Source: Maritimibacter alkaliphilus HTCC2654
Lineage (GTDB): Bacteria > Pseudomonadota > Alphaproteobacteria > Rhodobacterales > Rhodobacteraceae
Direction of reading: 5' to 3'
Assembly: GCF_000152805.1 (NCBI RefSeq)
Contig: NZ_CH902578.1
Span: 3,397,906-3,461,905, forward strand
DNA length: 64,000 nt
This document shows positions 18,190-26,623 of the stretch, one piece after another (within the stretch, counting starts at the first letter, position 1; each line of letters opens with the position of its first letter). Position numbers and translations under genes: made by a program. The notes beneath the pieces were generated by a model. The model saw only the letters and a list, made by a program, of their open reading frames with translations. It was not told the origin of the DNA and did no database searches.

Positions 18190-18474
18190 TTATTGCATGA
18201 CGTCCGACCACTCCGGGTGGCGGGCGTATTGCGCTTTCACGAACGGGCAGAGCGGGATGATGCGATAGCCGTTCTCGCGCGCGTCGGCAATCAGGGCCTC
18301 GACCAGCGCCTGACCCACGCCTTGCCCCTTAAGCGCGTCGGGAACCCCGGTGTGATCGGCGATGATGAGGGTGGCGCTGGTGCGCGAATAGGTCAGTTCC
18401 GCCTCGTGCCCGTCGACCACGGCGACGAAGCGCCCCTTGGTCTCGCCCTGTTCCTTGGTGACGTCGATACTCAT
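18190..18474 (-). CDS. Small GNAT-like N-acetyltransferase (YjdJ/NATD1 type)
   Basis: This is a 94-residue single-domain acetyltransferase-like protein. ALKGQGVGQALVEALIADA holds the acetyl-CoA loop, and IIPLCPFVKAQYARHPEW is the typical ending of the YjdJ/NATD1 group. Its ATG overlaps the stop of the iron-sulfur gene (ATGA). In E. coli the related yjdJ sits next to yjdI, which encodes the same iron-sulfur domain found in the neighbour here, so the pairing is conserved. The acceptor substrate is unknown. Confidence 0.82.
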   Translation of the reverse strand: MSIDVTKEQGETKGRFVAVVDGHEAELTYSRTSATLIIADHTGVPDALKGQGVGQALVEALIADARENGYRIIPLCPFVKAQYARHPEWSDVMQ

Positions 18475-19094
18475 TCGGTCGTAAACCCCGCGCGTGTGTG
18501 GCTGCCGTCGCAGAACGGCTTGTTGGCCGATTGTCCGCAGCGGCACAGAAACATCTTTTCGCCGACCGCGACCTGACGGCCCGAGGCCGCGATGACCTCC
18601 ACATGCCCCTCGATCTTCACCGGGCCATTGGGCAGCGGCGTGACGGTCAGATCGCCGCCGATCTCGGTTTCCTGTGCGTCCTGCGTTTCGGGTTCGCTGG
18701 TTGCGGTGAATCCGGCGGCGACGTGGGAATTGTCGCAGAAGGGTTTGTTCTTGGACTGACCGCAGCGACACAGGAGCATCCGGGTCGTCGGCGCCTCGTC
18801 GATCCACAGGTCGCCGCGCAACTCGTTCGGCCCGTTCTCCCACAGGCGCACCGTATTCACGGGCGGGACCTGTTCGCCCATGCCGCCGTCGTGGCGCGTG
18901 TAGCTGAGCGCACCGGAGGGGCAGGCGTCGATCACGCGCGCGATCTCGGCGGCGCGGGCGTTCTCGGGAAACAGCCAACCGCCCGGCGTGCCGGGTTTGA
19001 ACACGGCGGGTAGGCCCAGCACGCAGCGGCGCGCGTGGATGCACTTCGATCCGTCGAACTGGATGGTGATCTCGTCGCTCTTGGCGCGGGACAT
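18471..19094 (-). CDS. Iron-sulfur protein: YjdI-type domain plus two CDGSH domains
   Basis: This 207-residue protein is a fusion. Residues 1-75 form a Fer4_19/YjdI domain, with CIHARRCVLG and later DACPSGALSY supplying cysteines. It is followed by two CDGSH zinc-finger-type [2Fe-2S] domains, CRCGQSKNKPFCDNSH and CRCGQSANKPFCDGSH, each with the 3Cys-1His ligand set. It probably works in electron transfer or iron-sulfur storage; the exact role is unknown. The ATG at 19094 precedes MSRAKSDEITIQFDG. It is coupled to the YjdJ-like GNAT by ATGA. Confidence 0.85.
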   Translation of the reverse strand: MSRAKSDEITIQFDGSKCIHARRCVLGLPAVFKPGTPGGWLFPENARAAEIARVIDACPSGALSYTRHDGGMGEQVPPVNTVRLWENGPNELRGDLWIDEAPTTRMLLCRCGQSKNKPFCDNSHVAAGFTATSEPETQDAQETEIGGDLTVTPLPNGPVKIEGHVEVIAASGRQVAVGEKMFLCRCGQSANKPFCDGSHTRAGFTTE

Positions 19095-19164
19095 GGGCGC
19101 TCCTGCCTGTGCGGTCGGGTCGAGCCTAGCCGGGCAAGGGGGGTGGCGACAAGCGTGCGCTTGG

Positions 19165-19974
19165 TCAGTCGTCGCGGTAGCGCGCCCAAAGGTCGGGGCG
19201 ACGGTCACGGGTCAGGGCCTCGGACTGTGCGCGGCGCCATTTTTCGATCTCGGCGTGGTTGCCGGAAAGCAGGACCGGGGGAATCGCCCGCCCGCGCCAT
19301 TCGGCGGGCCGGGTGTATTGCGGATGCTCCAGAAGGCCCGAGGAATGGCTTTCCTCTTCGGTCGATGCGGCGTTGCCCAGCACACCGGGCAAAAGCCGCA
19401 CGGTCGTGTCGATCATCGCCTGCGCCGCGATTTCGCCCCCGGTCAGAACGAAGTCGCCCAAGCTCACCTCTTCGATCGCGTATTCTTCGAGCACACGCTC
19501 GTCCACGCCTTCGAACCGACCGCAGAGCAGGGTGATCCCGTCGCCCGCGGCCCAGCGGCGCGCGGTGGCCTGATCGAACAGTCGCCCGCGCGGGGACAGG
19601 TAGACGATGGGCCAGCGGGCGCGGTCCATCGGGGTGCCTTCGCGCGCCCGGTCGAGCGCCTGTGACACCACATCCGCCCGCAGCACCATCCCGGCGCCGC
19701 CGCCCGCCGGTGTGTCATCCACGTTGCGGTGCTTGCCCTCGCCGAACTCGCGCAGCGCGATGGTCTCCAGCCCCCACTTGCGCTCGGCCAGCGCGCGGCC
19801 CGTCAGACTTTCGCCCAGCACGCCGGGGAAGGCCTCGGGAAACAGCGTGATGACCCGCGCGCGCCAGTTGCCCACGAGGTCGGGGTTGTCCTCCATCAGC
19901 GAACGGGGGCGCAGGGTGGGGCGCACGGCCAGCCGACCGTGGGATTTGGGCGGGTTTGTCATGGCCGCGCTCAT
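19165..19974 (-). CDS. trmD: tRNA (guanine(37)-N1)-methyltransferase
   Basis: This is TrmD, which methylates G37 of tRNAs reading CNN codons and so prevents frameshifting. It has 269 residues, with the knot motifs [40 protein letters not shown] and YVLTGGE-like FVLTGGE. An N-terminal tail of about 35 residues precedes [13 protein letters not shown], longer than in E. coli. A second in-frame ATG at 19962 is an alternative start. The usual rimM-trmD-rplS order is kept, but other genes lie between them. Confidence 0.94.
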   Translation of the reverse strand: MSAAMTNPPKSHGRLAVRPTLRPRSLMEDNPDLVGNWRARVITLFPEAFPGVLGESLTGRALAERKWGLETIALREFGEGKHRNVDDTPAGGGAGMVLRADVVSQALDRAREGTPMDRARWPIVYLSPRGRLFDQATARRWAAGDGITLLCGRFEGVDERVLEEYAIEEVSLGDFVLTGGEIAAQAMIDTTVRLLPGVLGNAASTEEESHSSGLLEHPQYTRPAEWRGRAIPPVLLSGNHAEIEKWRRAQSEALTRDRRPDLWARYRDD

Positions 19975-20118
19975 AGCGCGGGGCGCACGGCTTGGGAAGC
20001 CGCCAGCGTGAAGGGTCCGTCGATGGCGCGTGGCTGAAATCAGGGCCGTGGTCGGAAGCGCCCGGCACTACGGCGCACCGATGGCGTCGGTCAGAGGGTC
20101 TTGCGACGCATCTGCCGC

Positions 20119-20973
20119 TCAGGCGGATATCCGGTCGCGTCGCTGCCGGGCGATCTCGTCATAGCCTTCGCCCGGAAACTCCGCGTTCAGTTCGTCCAGC
20201 CAGACCGGATCGGGAAGCTGCGCGTTCGGCGCGCCCTCGTCGATGAGTGTGGCGAGAAGGCTGCGCGCCTCGGAGCGGACGCCGGGATCGCTGGCGTTCA
20301 GCATCAGCATCGGGGCGATGCCGCCTTCGCCGCGTTCGACCAGCCTACGCCGGATATAGGGGCTGGCCACGAACCGCAGGAGGCCGAGATCGACGCGGCG
20401 ATCCTCGACCCCGTCGACCATGCCCGCCGCGTCGTAGAACGGATCGAATCCGGCGACGTCGGTCTGCTGTTCGAGATCCTGAACGATGGAGTCGATCATC
20501 GCGACGTTGGCATTGGCGGGAAGGCCCCTGAGCGCCGCGACCGTTTTATCGACGGCGGCCTGAACGTCCGGCGACGATTCGGGGTGAACCTCGGCCCAGT
20601 CCGCTGCCCGCCCATCCTTCATAGCTTCTAGCTCTTCGATGGCGCTGTCGAGAAAGACGTTCATTTCGGCGTTTTCGGAATACCGCAAGGCCCCGACAAC
20701 GGCGGCGAGGGCGGTCATCACGATGGGCAGCCACAGCGGGGCGGCGAGCGGACCTGCGAACCGCGCGACGAGCGCCCCGCCCCCGAAGCAGACGGCGACC
20801 AGCACGAACTGCACTGCCGCCATGATCGCAAGGCCCGCGATCCCGGCGGGGTCGCTCAGGTCAGGGCGGCGGCTTGCGGCGATGAAAAGCAGGAAGGCGA
20901 GGGCGAAGACGGGCAGGGTGGCCAGCGGATGCCCGGCCCAGCCCGACAGGATCGGACCCGCGTAAAGCGGCAC
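20119..20973 (-). CDS. Hypothetical membrane protein between rimM and trmD
   Basis: I do not recognise this 284-residue protein. Three hydrophobic helices lie within residues 1-95, followed by a long acidic soluble part with IDSIVQDLEQQTDVAGFDP and a charged end. The only plausible start codon is a GTG at 20973, with no clear ribosome binding site. The hydrophobic character continues in frame about ten codons upstream without an ATG, so the start is uncertain. It lies in the trmD cluster between the sulfotransferase gene and trmD. Confidence 0.6.
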   Translation of the reverse strand: MPLYAGPILSGWAGHPLATLPVFALAFLLFIAASRRPDLSDPAGIAGLAIMAAVQFVLVAVCFGGGALVARFAGPLAAPLWLPIVMTALAAVVGALRYSENAEMNVFLDSAIEELEAMKDGRAADWAEVHPESSPDVQAAVDKTVAALRGLPANANVAMIDSIVQDLEQQTDVAGFDPFYDAAGMVDGVEDRRVDLGLLRFVASPYIRRRLVERGEGGIAPMLMLNASDPGVRSEARSLLATLIDEGAPNAQLPDPVWLDELNAEFPGEGYDEIARQRRDRISA

Positions 20974-21101
20974 GAAGACGAGGGCGAGGCCCGCGCGACT
21001 GTATGGCCCGAACGACAGTTGCCTCTCTCCCTCGTGTCTGGACCGTATTACTTATCCGCCGAAGCCGACGGGCGCATGGCATACGGTGCGGGTCGCGTTT
21101 G

Positions 21102-21908
21102 TCAGTTGCCGGAGCGCCCGGCGTCGATCAGCGCCGCCTTGGCCTCTCTCAATGCGGATTTGGACATCGCCTGCCGGTTGAGGTCAAGGAAGGCGGCCTG
21201 AATTTCGGGCGTTTGTCCTTCGTTCGCGCGTGCGACCGGGGTCAGGCGGGCGCGCAGGTCGCCCGGCACGCGCGCGAGATCGAGAAGGGCGCCCGCTGGG
21301 CCTTCGGCGGTGTGGCCCCAGTCCTCCAACGCGGCGATGGCGACGGGGATCGGGGCGAGCGCGCCCGCCATGCGCTGCGCCTCTTCGGCGGGCGAGGCGA
21401 GGGCGGGGAAATGGCCACGGAAAGTCTCGAAATCCTCGGTCAACCGGATCGAGCGGAGCAGGTGGCCGTAGACCGACCTGATCCACGCCTCACGCGCGCG
21501 GGTGGTGTAGAAAAACGTGATCTCGACGCTCTCGCCGAAGCGGCGGCGCAATTCGGCGATGATCGCATGGGCGAGTTTCAGCGACGGCCCGAAATAGGAT
21601 GTCATCAGGGCACCGCCGACCTGATGGTGGCCCGGCATTCCGCCCGAGAACGTCTCGCGCGAGAGCACGATCAACTCGTGATCCGGTATGGATTTCAGGA
21701 ACTTGCGCAGCGACCGCCGAAACCGGGCAAGCCGCCACGGATAGGGGCGCTGGGCATAGATGCGGGCGTCGGCCCCGGCGCCGAGGAACTCCATCTTGCC
21801 GTAATAGGCCAGCACGGGGGCGAGCGTTTCGCGGTTTGCCGCCATGAAATCCTGCAAGCTCGTCGTGCCGGTCTTGTGATACCCGGCATGGACGATGACG
21901 CGCGTCAT
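21102..21908 (-). CDS. Sulfotransferase family protein
   Basis: This is a 268-residue P-loop protein of the sulfotransferase type. The 5'-phosphosulfate-binding loop [13 protein letters not shown] is near residue 10, and [12 protein letters not shown] near residue 80 fits the 3'-phosphate-binding strand. Such enzymes move sulfate from PAPS to a sugar, lipid or small molecule. The acceptor is unknown. Its ATG overlaps the rimM stop by ATGA, so it is translated from the ribosome-maturation operon, an odd place for this activity. Confidence 0.8.
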   Translation of the reverse strand: MTRVIVHAGYHKTGTTSLQDFMAANRETLAPVLAYYGKMEFLGAGADARIYAQRPYPWRLARFRRSLRKFLKSIPDHELIVLSRETFSGGMPGHHQVGGALMTSYFGPSLKLAHAIIAELRRRFGESVEITFFYTTRAREAWIRSVYGHLLRSIRLTEDFETFRGHFPALASPAEEAQRMAGALAPIPVAIAALEDWGHTAEGPAGALLDLARVPGDLRARLTPVARANEGQTPEIQAAFLDLNRQAMSKSALREAKAALIDAGRSGN

Positions 21909-22417
21909 TCCGGGAACGTCCCCTCCGGCGGGTCGATCACGATGCGGCCTGCCGTCAGGTCCACGGTCGGCACGTTGGCGCGGGTGAAGGGCACCAATGC
22001 CGGTGTCTTGAGCCCCGGTCCCGCGACTTCGATCAGGTCGCCCGCGCCGTGGTTGTGCACCGCGCTGACGCGCCCGACCTCGGCCCCGCCGGTATCGAGC
22101 ACGGTCAGGCCGATCAGGTCGGCATGGTAGAATTCGTCATCCGGCAACGACGGCAACGCGTCACGGTCGGCATAGAGCCGCACGCCTTTCAGCGCATCGG
22201 CCTGTTCCTTGGTGGTGATCCCGTCGACATCCGCCGCGAAGCCGGTCTTGACCGCGCGGGTCAGGGACAGGGTAAAACTGCGCGTCCCGTCCTCGGTCCA
22301 GAGGGTCCCGTAGGTTTCGATATCCTCGGGCTCGGCGCAGAAAGACTTCACGCGCACCTCGCCACCGACCCCGAAAGATCCGGCGAACGCGCCGACGCAG
22401 ATGCGATCCTCGCTCAC
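21905..22417 (-). CDS. rimM: 16S rRNA processing protein RimM
   Basis: This is RimM, a 30S maturation factor that binds S19 and helps process 16S rRNA. It has 170 residues, with [19 protein letters not shown] at the N-terminus and the PRC-barrel segment [19 protein letters not shown] near residue 105. The start is a GTG at 22417. It follows rpsP after an 81-base gap holding a terminator-like hairpin, and is coupled to the sulfotransferase gene. Confidence 0.94.
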   Translation of the reverse strand: MSEDRICVGAFAGSFGVGGEVRVKSFCAEPEDIETYGTLWTEDGTRSFTLSLTRAVKTGFAADVDGITTKEQADALKGVRLYADRDALPSLPDDEFYHADLIGLTVLDTGGAEVGRVSAVHNHGAGDLIEVAGPGLKTPALVPFTRANVPTVDLTAGRIVIDPPEGTFPE

Positions 22418-22439
22418 GGTCCAAGGCTCCCTTGCTCAC

Positions 22440-22472
22440 GAAAAAGGCGCGGGGCCATGTAACCCCGCGCCC
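22440..22472 (-). terminator. Rho-independent terminator or attenuator between rpsP and rimM
   Basis: On the minus strand GGCGCGGGG pairs with CCCCGCGCC around a short loop and is followed by TTTTT. It lies inside the rpsP-rimM-trmD cluster, so it probably lowers read-through from the abundant S16 message into rimM. The 5' part of rimM overlaps nothing else. Confidence 0.75.
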
Positions 22473-22498
22473 TGATATGTTCCAAGCGAAACCGGAGG

Positions 22499-22897
22499 TT
22501 ACTCCGCGGTTTCCTCAGCAGCGGCCTCTTCGGCCGGCTCTTCGGCGGGCGCAGCGGCAGCGGCGGCCTTTTCGGCCTTCTCTTCAGCGCGTTCCTGAGC
22601 TTTCTTGCCCGGCACGGCCTTGTTCGGGTTGTTGCGTTCTTTCTTCTCGAGCACGCCGGCGGCTTCGAGCATACGGGCCACGCGGTCGGTCGGCTGGGCG
22701 CCCTTGTCGAGCCAGGCTTTGACGGCGTCGAGGTCCATCTTCACGCGCTCTTCCGAATCCTTCGGCAGGAGCGGGTTGTAGGTGCCCAGTTTTTCGATGA
22801 AGCGGCCGTCACGCGCCATGCGCGAGTCGGCGGCGACGATGCGGTAGAAGGGGCGTTTCTTGGTGCCGCCACGGGCGAGGCGAATTTTCATAGCCAT
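22499..22897 (-). CDS. rpsP: 30S ribosomal protein S16
   Basis: This is bS16, 132 residues. The core [20 protein letters not shown] to [17 protein letters not shown] covers residues 1-87. The rest is a low-complexity Ala/Glu/Lys tail, as is common in alphaproteobacterial S16. It lies 35 bases after the chorismate mutase gene and before a strong hairpin. Confidence 0.96.
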   Translation of the reverse strand: MAMKIRLARGGTKKRPFYRIVAADSRMARDGRFIEKLGTYNPLLPKDSEERVKMDLDAVKAWLDKGAQPTDRVARMLEAAGVLEKKERNNPNKAVPGKKAQERAEEKAEKAAAAAAPAEEPAEEAAAEETAE

Positions 22898-22932
22898 GAT
22901 GAGTGTCTCCTGAGATTAGCTATGGAAGGGGC

Positions 22933-23262
22933 TCAAGCCCCTGATTCCTGATGTTTTTCGTGGTGGTGAATGACTTCCTGAATGATGAAGTTCAGAAAAG
23001 CCTTGGCGAATTCAGGGTCGAGGTCGGCCTGAACCGCCAGATCTTCGAGACGCGCGATCTGGGTCGCTTCGCGCGACGGATCGGACGGGGGAAGGTCGTG
23101 CCGGGCCTTGAGTTTCCCCACGGCCTGCGTGTGTTTGAACCGCTCGCCCAGCGTGTAGACGAGGATCGCGTCGAGACGGTCGATCGAGGCGCGGTGTTCT
23201 TTCAGAACCTCGGCGGCGCGGGCGGTGACGTCTGTGGTCATGTCGGTCTCCAACTGGCTCAT
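22933..23262 (-). CDS. Chorismate mutase (AroQ class)
   Basis: This is a 109-residue all-helical chorismate mutase, making prephenate for Phe and Tyr synthesis. The pattern LKEHRASIDRLDAILVYTL, then VGKLKARHDLPPSDPSRE near residue 55, fits AroQ, with the arginine and lysine active-site ligands present. The ATG at 23262 overlaps the upstream GNAT stop by ATGA, which favours it over the in-frame ATG at 23241. Its place between ffh and rpsP is recurrent in Rhodobacterales as I recall. Confidence 0.88.
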   Translation of the reverse strand: MSQLETDMTTDVTARAAEVLKEHRASIDRLDAILVYTLGERFKHTQAVGKLKARHDLPPSDPSREATQIARLEDLAVQADLDPEFAKAFLNFIIQEVIHHHEKHQESGA

Positions 23263-23867
23263 GCGTAAGCCTCCATCCCGCCGTCGCCGCCCATCGGCGC
23301 GTGGCGATAGACGCGGCAGTCGTCGTTGACAGCGGCCTCGGCCACAGCATCGCGGAAGGCTCCGAGCTTTTCGGCCAGTCGGGCCGAGCGGTCGTTGCCA
23401 TGCGCGACGTAGGAGACGAGGCGCTCCAGCCCCAAGGCCCCCAGCGCATGGTCGCGCGCGGCCTGCGCCGCCTCGGTCGCAAAGCCGTTGCCCTCGGCCT
23501 CGGAGGTCAGGAAAAAGCCAAGCTCCGGCTCCTGATCGCCCGGCTCCATGTTCACCAGAACGAAGCCGGCTACGGCGCCCGTGTCCTTGCGGATCACGGT
23601 CCAGAGGCCGTGGCCGCGCAGCAGCCAGCCGGCCACGGTGCAGGTGAAATCGAGGTACGCGTCTTCGCGGCTCATCGGTCCGTGCATGTGCACGGCGCGC
23701 TTGGACCCCATGATCGCGGCATAGGTCGCGAAATCGTCGAGCATCGGCGCGCGCAGGGTCAGGCGCGGGGTGTCGAGCACGGGCAGCATCGCTTGAAGCC
23801 GGTCCGCGAAAATCGCGGCCGGGCCAGAGGCGGGCAGTTCCCAAGGCTGACACATGCCGTCCGTCAT
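23259..23867 (-). CDS. GNAT N-acetyltransferase, RimJ/RimL type
   Basis: This is a 202-residue acetyltransferase. LDTPRLTLRAPMLDDF near residue 31 is the standard RimJ/RimL opening, ELGFFLTSEAEGNGFATEAA near residue 115 carries the acetyl-CoA loop, and YVAHGNDRSARLAEKLGA follows. The substrate is unknown. Its ATG overlaps the end of a 33-codon ORF and its stop overlaps the chorismate mutase ATG, both by ATGA, so it is embedded in the ffh operon. Confidence 0.87.
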   Translation of the reverse strand: MTDGMCQPWELPASGPAAIFADRLQAMLPVLDTPRLTLRAPMLDDFATYAAIMGSKRAVHMHGPMSREDAYLDFTCTVAGWLLRGHGLWTVIRKDTGAVAGFVLVNMEPGDQEPELGFFLTSEAEGNGFATEAAQAARDHALGALGLERLVSYVAHGNDRSARLAEKLGAFRDAVAEAAVNDDCRVYRHAPMGGDGGMEAYA

Positions 23868-23965
23868 CCGCGCACGGCTCCGACAGACCGCGCACGCACC
23901 GGGCGCGGCGCAGACACGCCGCCCGCCGTCAGCGCGAACACGATATGCTGGATGAAGCTGGTCAT
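23864..23965 (-). CDS. Small 33-residue ORF between ffh and GNAT
   Basis: An ATG lies one base after the ffh stop codon and opens a 33-codon frame whose TGA overlaps the ATG of the GNAT gene as ATGA. The product begins MTSFIQHIVFALTAGGV, a short hydrophobic segment, and ends in an Arg-rich tail. Both junctions fit a translated gene that passes ribosomes from ffh to the GNAT. I recognise no family. It could be a small membrane-associated peptide or only a coupling device. Confidence 0.45.
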   Translation of the reverse strand: MTSFIQHIVFALTAGGVSAPRPVRARSVGAVRG

Positions 23966-23966
23966 C

Positions 23967-25472
23967 TTATTTCTTCTTTCCAAAACCGGACAGGTCCGAC
24001 GGCATCTGCATGCCGCCCATGTTCCCCATGCCGGGAAAACCACCCGCCGCGCCCTTCTGGGCGAGCATCTTGGCGGCTTCGTCGAGTTTCTTGGGATCCT
24101 GGAACTCCGTCGGGTCCACGTCCTTGCCGAACATGGATTTCATCGCGTTCTTCAGCATCCCGCCTTTGCCCATCTTGCCGAGCTTCTTCATCATGTCGGC
24201 CATCTGGCGGTGCATCTTGAGCAGTTTGTTGAGGTCCGCGACCTCCATCCCCGCGCCCGCAGCGATCCGCTTTTTGCGGCTGGCCTGAAGGATCTGGGGA
24301 TTGCGGCGCTCGTGCTTGGTCATCGAGTTGATGAGCGCGATGTGACGGCGCAGCATCTTGTCGTCGAGCCCGGCCTGCGTCAGGCCCTTGGCGGCTTTGC
24401 CCATGCCGGGGAGCATCCCCATCACGTTTTCCATGCCGCCCATCTTGATCATCTGCTCGAACTGGCTTTTCAGGTCGTTCATCGAGAACTGACCCTTGGC
24501 CATCCGGCGCATCATTTTCTCGGCCTGCTCGGCCTCGATGGTTTCCTGAGCCTTCTCGACCAGCGCGACGATGTCGCCCATGCCGAGGATGCGGCCTGCG
24601 ATCCGGTCGGGCTCAAACGTTTCGAGCGCGTCGAGTTTCTCACCCACACCGACGAAGCGAATGGGTTTGCCGGTCACCGCGCGCATCGACAGCGCGGCAC
24701 CGCCGCGCCCGTCACCGTCCATCCGGGTCAGGACCACGCCGGAGATGCCGACCTTGGCGTCGAACTCTTCGGCGACTTCCACGGCGACCTGACCGGTCAG
24801 GCCATCGACGACGAGAAGCGTTTCACGCGGGTTCACCGCCTTGGACACGTCCTCGACTTCCTGCATGAGAACTTCGTCGATCTGAAGGCGACCGGCGGTG
24901 TCGAGGAGGTAGACGTCATAGCCACCCATCGTGGCCTGCTGCTTGGCACGCTTGGCGATGTCGACGGGCTTCTGTCCCTCGACGATCGGCAGCACGTCGA
25001 CGCCGATCTGGCCCCCCAGCACTTCGAGCTGATGCATGGCCGCCGGACGGTAGACGTCGAGCGAGGCCATGAGAACGCGCTTGTTCTCGCGCTCCTTGAG
25101 GCGTTTGGCGAGTTTACCGGTCGTGGTCGTCTTACCGCCACCCTGCAGACCGACCATGAGGATCGGTGCGGGCGCGTTGTCGATCTTGAGCTTGCCGGGG
25201 TCTTCCGCGCCGGTGAGCACGGCGACCAATTCGTCATGGACGATCTTGACGACCTGCTGACCGGGCGTAACCGACTTGGTCACGGCCTGACCGGTGGCCT
25301 TGTCCTGCACCGCACGCACGAAGTCGCGCGCCACGGGGAGCGACACGTCGGCCTCGAGCAGCGCCACCCGCACCTCGCGCAGGGCGGTCTTGACGTCATC
25401 TTCCGACAGCGCACCTTGTTTCGTCAGCCGGTCAAAGACACCGGACAGCCGATCTGAAAGGCTCTCAAACAT
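23967..25472 (-). CDS. ffh: Signal recognition particle protein Ffh
   Basis: This is the SRP54 GTPase that binds signal sequences and 4.5S RNA and targets membrane proteins to FtsY. It has 501 residues. The N domain covers about 1-90, the G domain has GLQGGGKTTT near residue 107, DTAGRLQIDE, and TRMDGDGRGG, and the methionine-rich M domain ends in a Gly/Met tail. The ATG at 25472 begins MFESLSDRLSGVFDRL, the standard start. A promoter candidate lies just upstream. Confidence 0.96.
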   Translation of the reverse strand: MFESLSDRLSGVFDRLTKQGALSEDDVKTALREVRVALLEADVSLPVARDFVRAVQDKATGQAVTKSVTPGQQVVKIVHDELVAVLTGAEDPGKLKIDNAPAPILMVGLQGGGKTTTTGKLAKRLKERENKRVLMASLDVYRPAAMHQLEVLGGQIGVDVLPIVEGQKPVDIAKRAKQQATMGGYDVYLLDTAGRLQIDEVLMQEVEDVSKAVNPRETLLVVDGLTGQVAVEVAEEFDAKVGISGVVLTRMDGDGRGGAALSMRAVTGKPIRFVGVGEKLDALETFEPDRIAGRILGMGDIVALVEKAQETIEAEQAEKMMRRMAKGQFSMNDLKSQFEQMIKMGGMENVMGMLPGMGKAAKGLTQAGLDDKMLRRHIALINSMTKHERRNPQILQASRKKRIAAGAGMEVADLNKLLKMHRQMADMMKKLGKMGKGGMLKNAMKSMFGKDVDPTEFQDPKKLDEAAKMLAQKGAAGGFPGMGNMGGMQMPSDLSGFGKKK

Positions 25473-25505
25473 TGCGGCTCCTTTCGCCGTATTCCGTTTG
25501 CACCC

Positions 25506-25534
25506 CAGATAGGGGCAGGTGCGCGTGAACTCAA
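25506..25534 (-). promoter_or_regulatory. Candidate sigma-70 promoter of ffh
   Basis: The minus strand shows TTGAGT (25529-25534), a 17-base spacer and TATCTG (25506-25511), about 30 bases before the ffh ATG. Spacing is ideal and both boxes are moderate matches. Confidence 0.45.
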
Positions 25535-25716
25535 ACCAGTAGCGCCCCCGTGGGCGCAACGCGCTGACGGAGGGCGATCCCGGCATAAGCCATGGGACCG
25601 GAAGCTTGCGACTTCCGGGAGTTGATGCGGGCTTTAAGCGCCTCTTTGCCCCGAGTCAAGTCCGCGTCCCCATCGCACGACCGGGTGGCATACCCGACCT
25701 GCGCACCTGCGTCCCC

Positions 25717-25798
25717 TTCTCTGTTTTCAAAAACCTCGGGGAGGTCTGGAGGGGCTGGCCCCTCCAGCGGGTCGGGCCGGGCGCAGGCTCGGCCCGAA
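25717..25798 (+). repeat. Intergenic GC-rich palindromic repeat, copy 1
   Basis: The left edge carries a TTCTCTGTTTTCAAAAA block followed by CCTCGGGG. The same block, with one base shifted in each homopolymer, occurs in opposite orientation at 51253-51277. It is followed here by two perfect hairpins, GGAGGGGC/GCCCCTCC and GGGCCGGG/CTCGGCCC. The unit looks like part of a dispersed modular element. Confidence 0.6.
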
Positions 25799-25852
25799 AC
25801 CAGACGGCCCTTTGGGCTTGCGCTGGCACGAGCCTCATGCGCTCATCCGGGC

Positions 25853-26623
25853 ATGGACAGGGGCGTCATCTACGTGGCCACAGGGGCCGACTACCGCGAT
25901 CTCGCGGTTGCGTCCGCGCGGTCCCTGCGTGTGGTCGAACCCGATCTGGCGGTGGACCTGTTCACCGATGCGCCCGAGGCGGTGCCGGGGGGGCTGTTCG
26001 ACGCCGTGCACCTGATCGCGGATCCCCACGACCGCTCGAAGCTCGACTGCATGGCCCTGACCCGGTTCGCTCGCACGCTGTTTCTGGACTGCGACACGCT
26101 GGTGGTGAACCCGCTGGGCGATCTGTGGGACATTCTGGACCGTTTCGATCTGGCGCTGGCGCATGACGTGCGGCGCAGGTCGGACCTGATCCGCGCCGGG
26201 CATTCGGTGACGACCCCCTATGCCTTTCCGCAGCTCAATTCCGGCGTCATGCTCTATCGCCGGTCCGAGGCGATGCGCGCCTTTCTGGCCGAGTGGGTGC
26301 GGCGCTACGTGGCGGCGGGCACCTATCGCGATCAGCCGGTGCTGAAAGACCTGCTGTGGGAGTCGGACCTGCGGTTCTACATTCTGCCGCCGGAGTTCAA
26401 CCTGCGCCGCGTGACCCTGCTCGACGCGTGGGAGCCGCTGGATGCGCGCCCCACGATCCTCCATTCGCATCGGTTCATGGATCACATGCGCCACGGCGGT
26501 GACCGGATTTCCGACGTGGTGGCGCTGATGGATGCCGAGCGTGCGGCGCTCGAGGCCGAATGGGACGCAGCGGGCGGGCGCGACGATCACCCGGTCCGGC
26601 GGTTCGACCCAAAAGGCGACTAG
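25853..26623 (+). CDS. Glycosyltransferase, GT-A fold (GT8-like)
   Basis: This is a 256-residue nucleotide-sugar transferase-like protein. The metal-binding DxD motif is in LFLDCDTLVVNPLGDLW near residue 80, and FPQLNSGVMLYRRSEAM follows near residue 127, as in GT8-type enzymes. The histidine in ILHSHRFMDH may complete the site. The donor and acceptor are unknown. I chose the ATG at 25853 because VIYVATGADYRDLA is the first strand of the fold. It shares a CTAG stop palindrome with the convergent paralogue array. Confidence 0.78.
   Translation: MDRGVIYVATGADYRDLAVASARSLRVVEPDLAVDLFTDAPEAVPGGLFDAVHLIADPHDRSKLDCMALTRFARTLFLDCDTLVVNPLGDLWDILDRFDLALAHDVRRRSDLIRAGHSVTTPYAFPQLNSGVMLYRRSEAMRAFLAEWVRRYVAAGTYRDQPVLKDLLWESDLRFYILPPEFNLRRVTLLDAWEPLDARPTILHSHRFMDHMRHGGDRISDVVALMDAERAALEAEWDAAGGRDDHPVRRFDPKGD

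Larger units (their letters stand above)
25473..25852. other. Divergent intergenic region between ffh and a glycosyltransferase gene
   Basis: These 380 bases hold a promoter candidate for ffh (25506-25534) and a GC-rich repeat block at 25717-25798. No open frame here has recognisable content. The plus-strand frame running into the glycosyltransferase is open through part of it, but the protein family starts at 25853. Confidence 0.5.
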
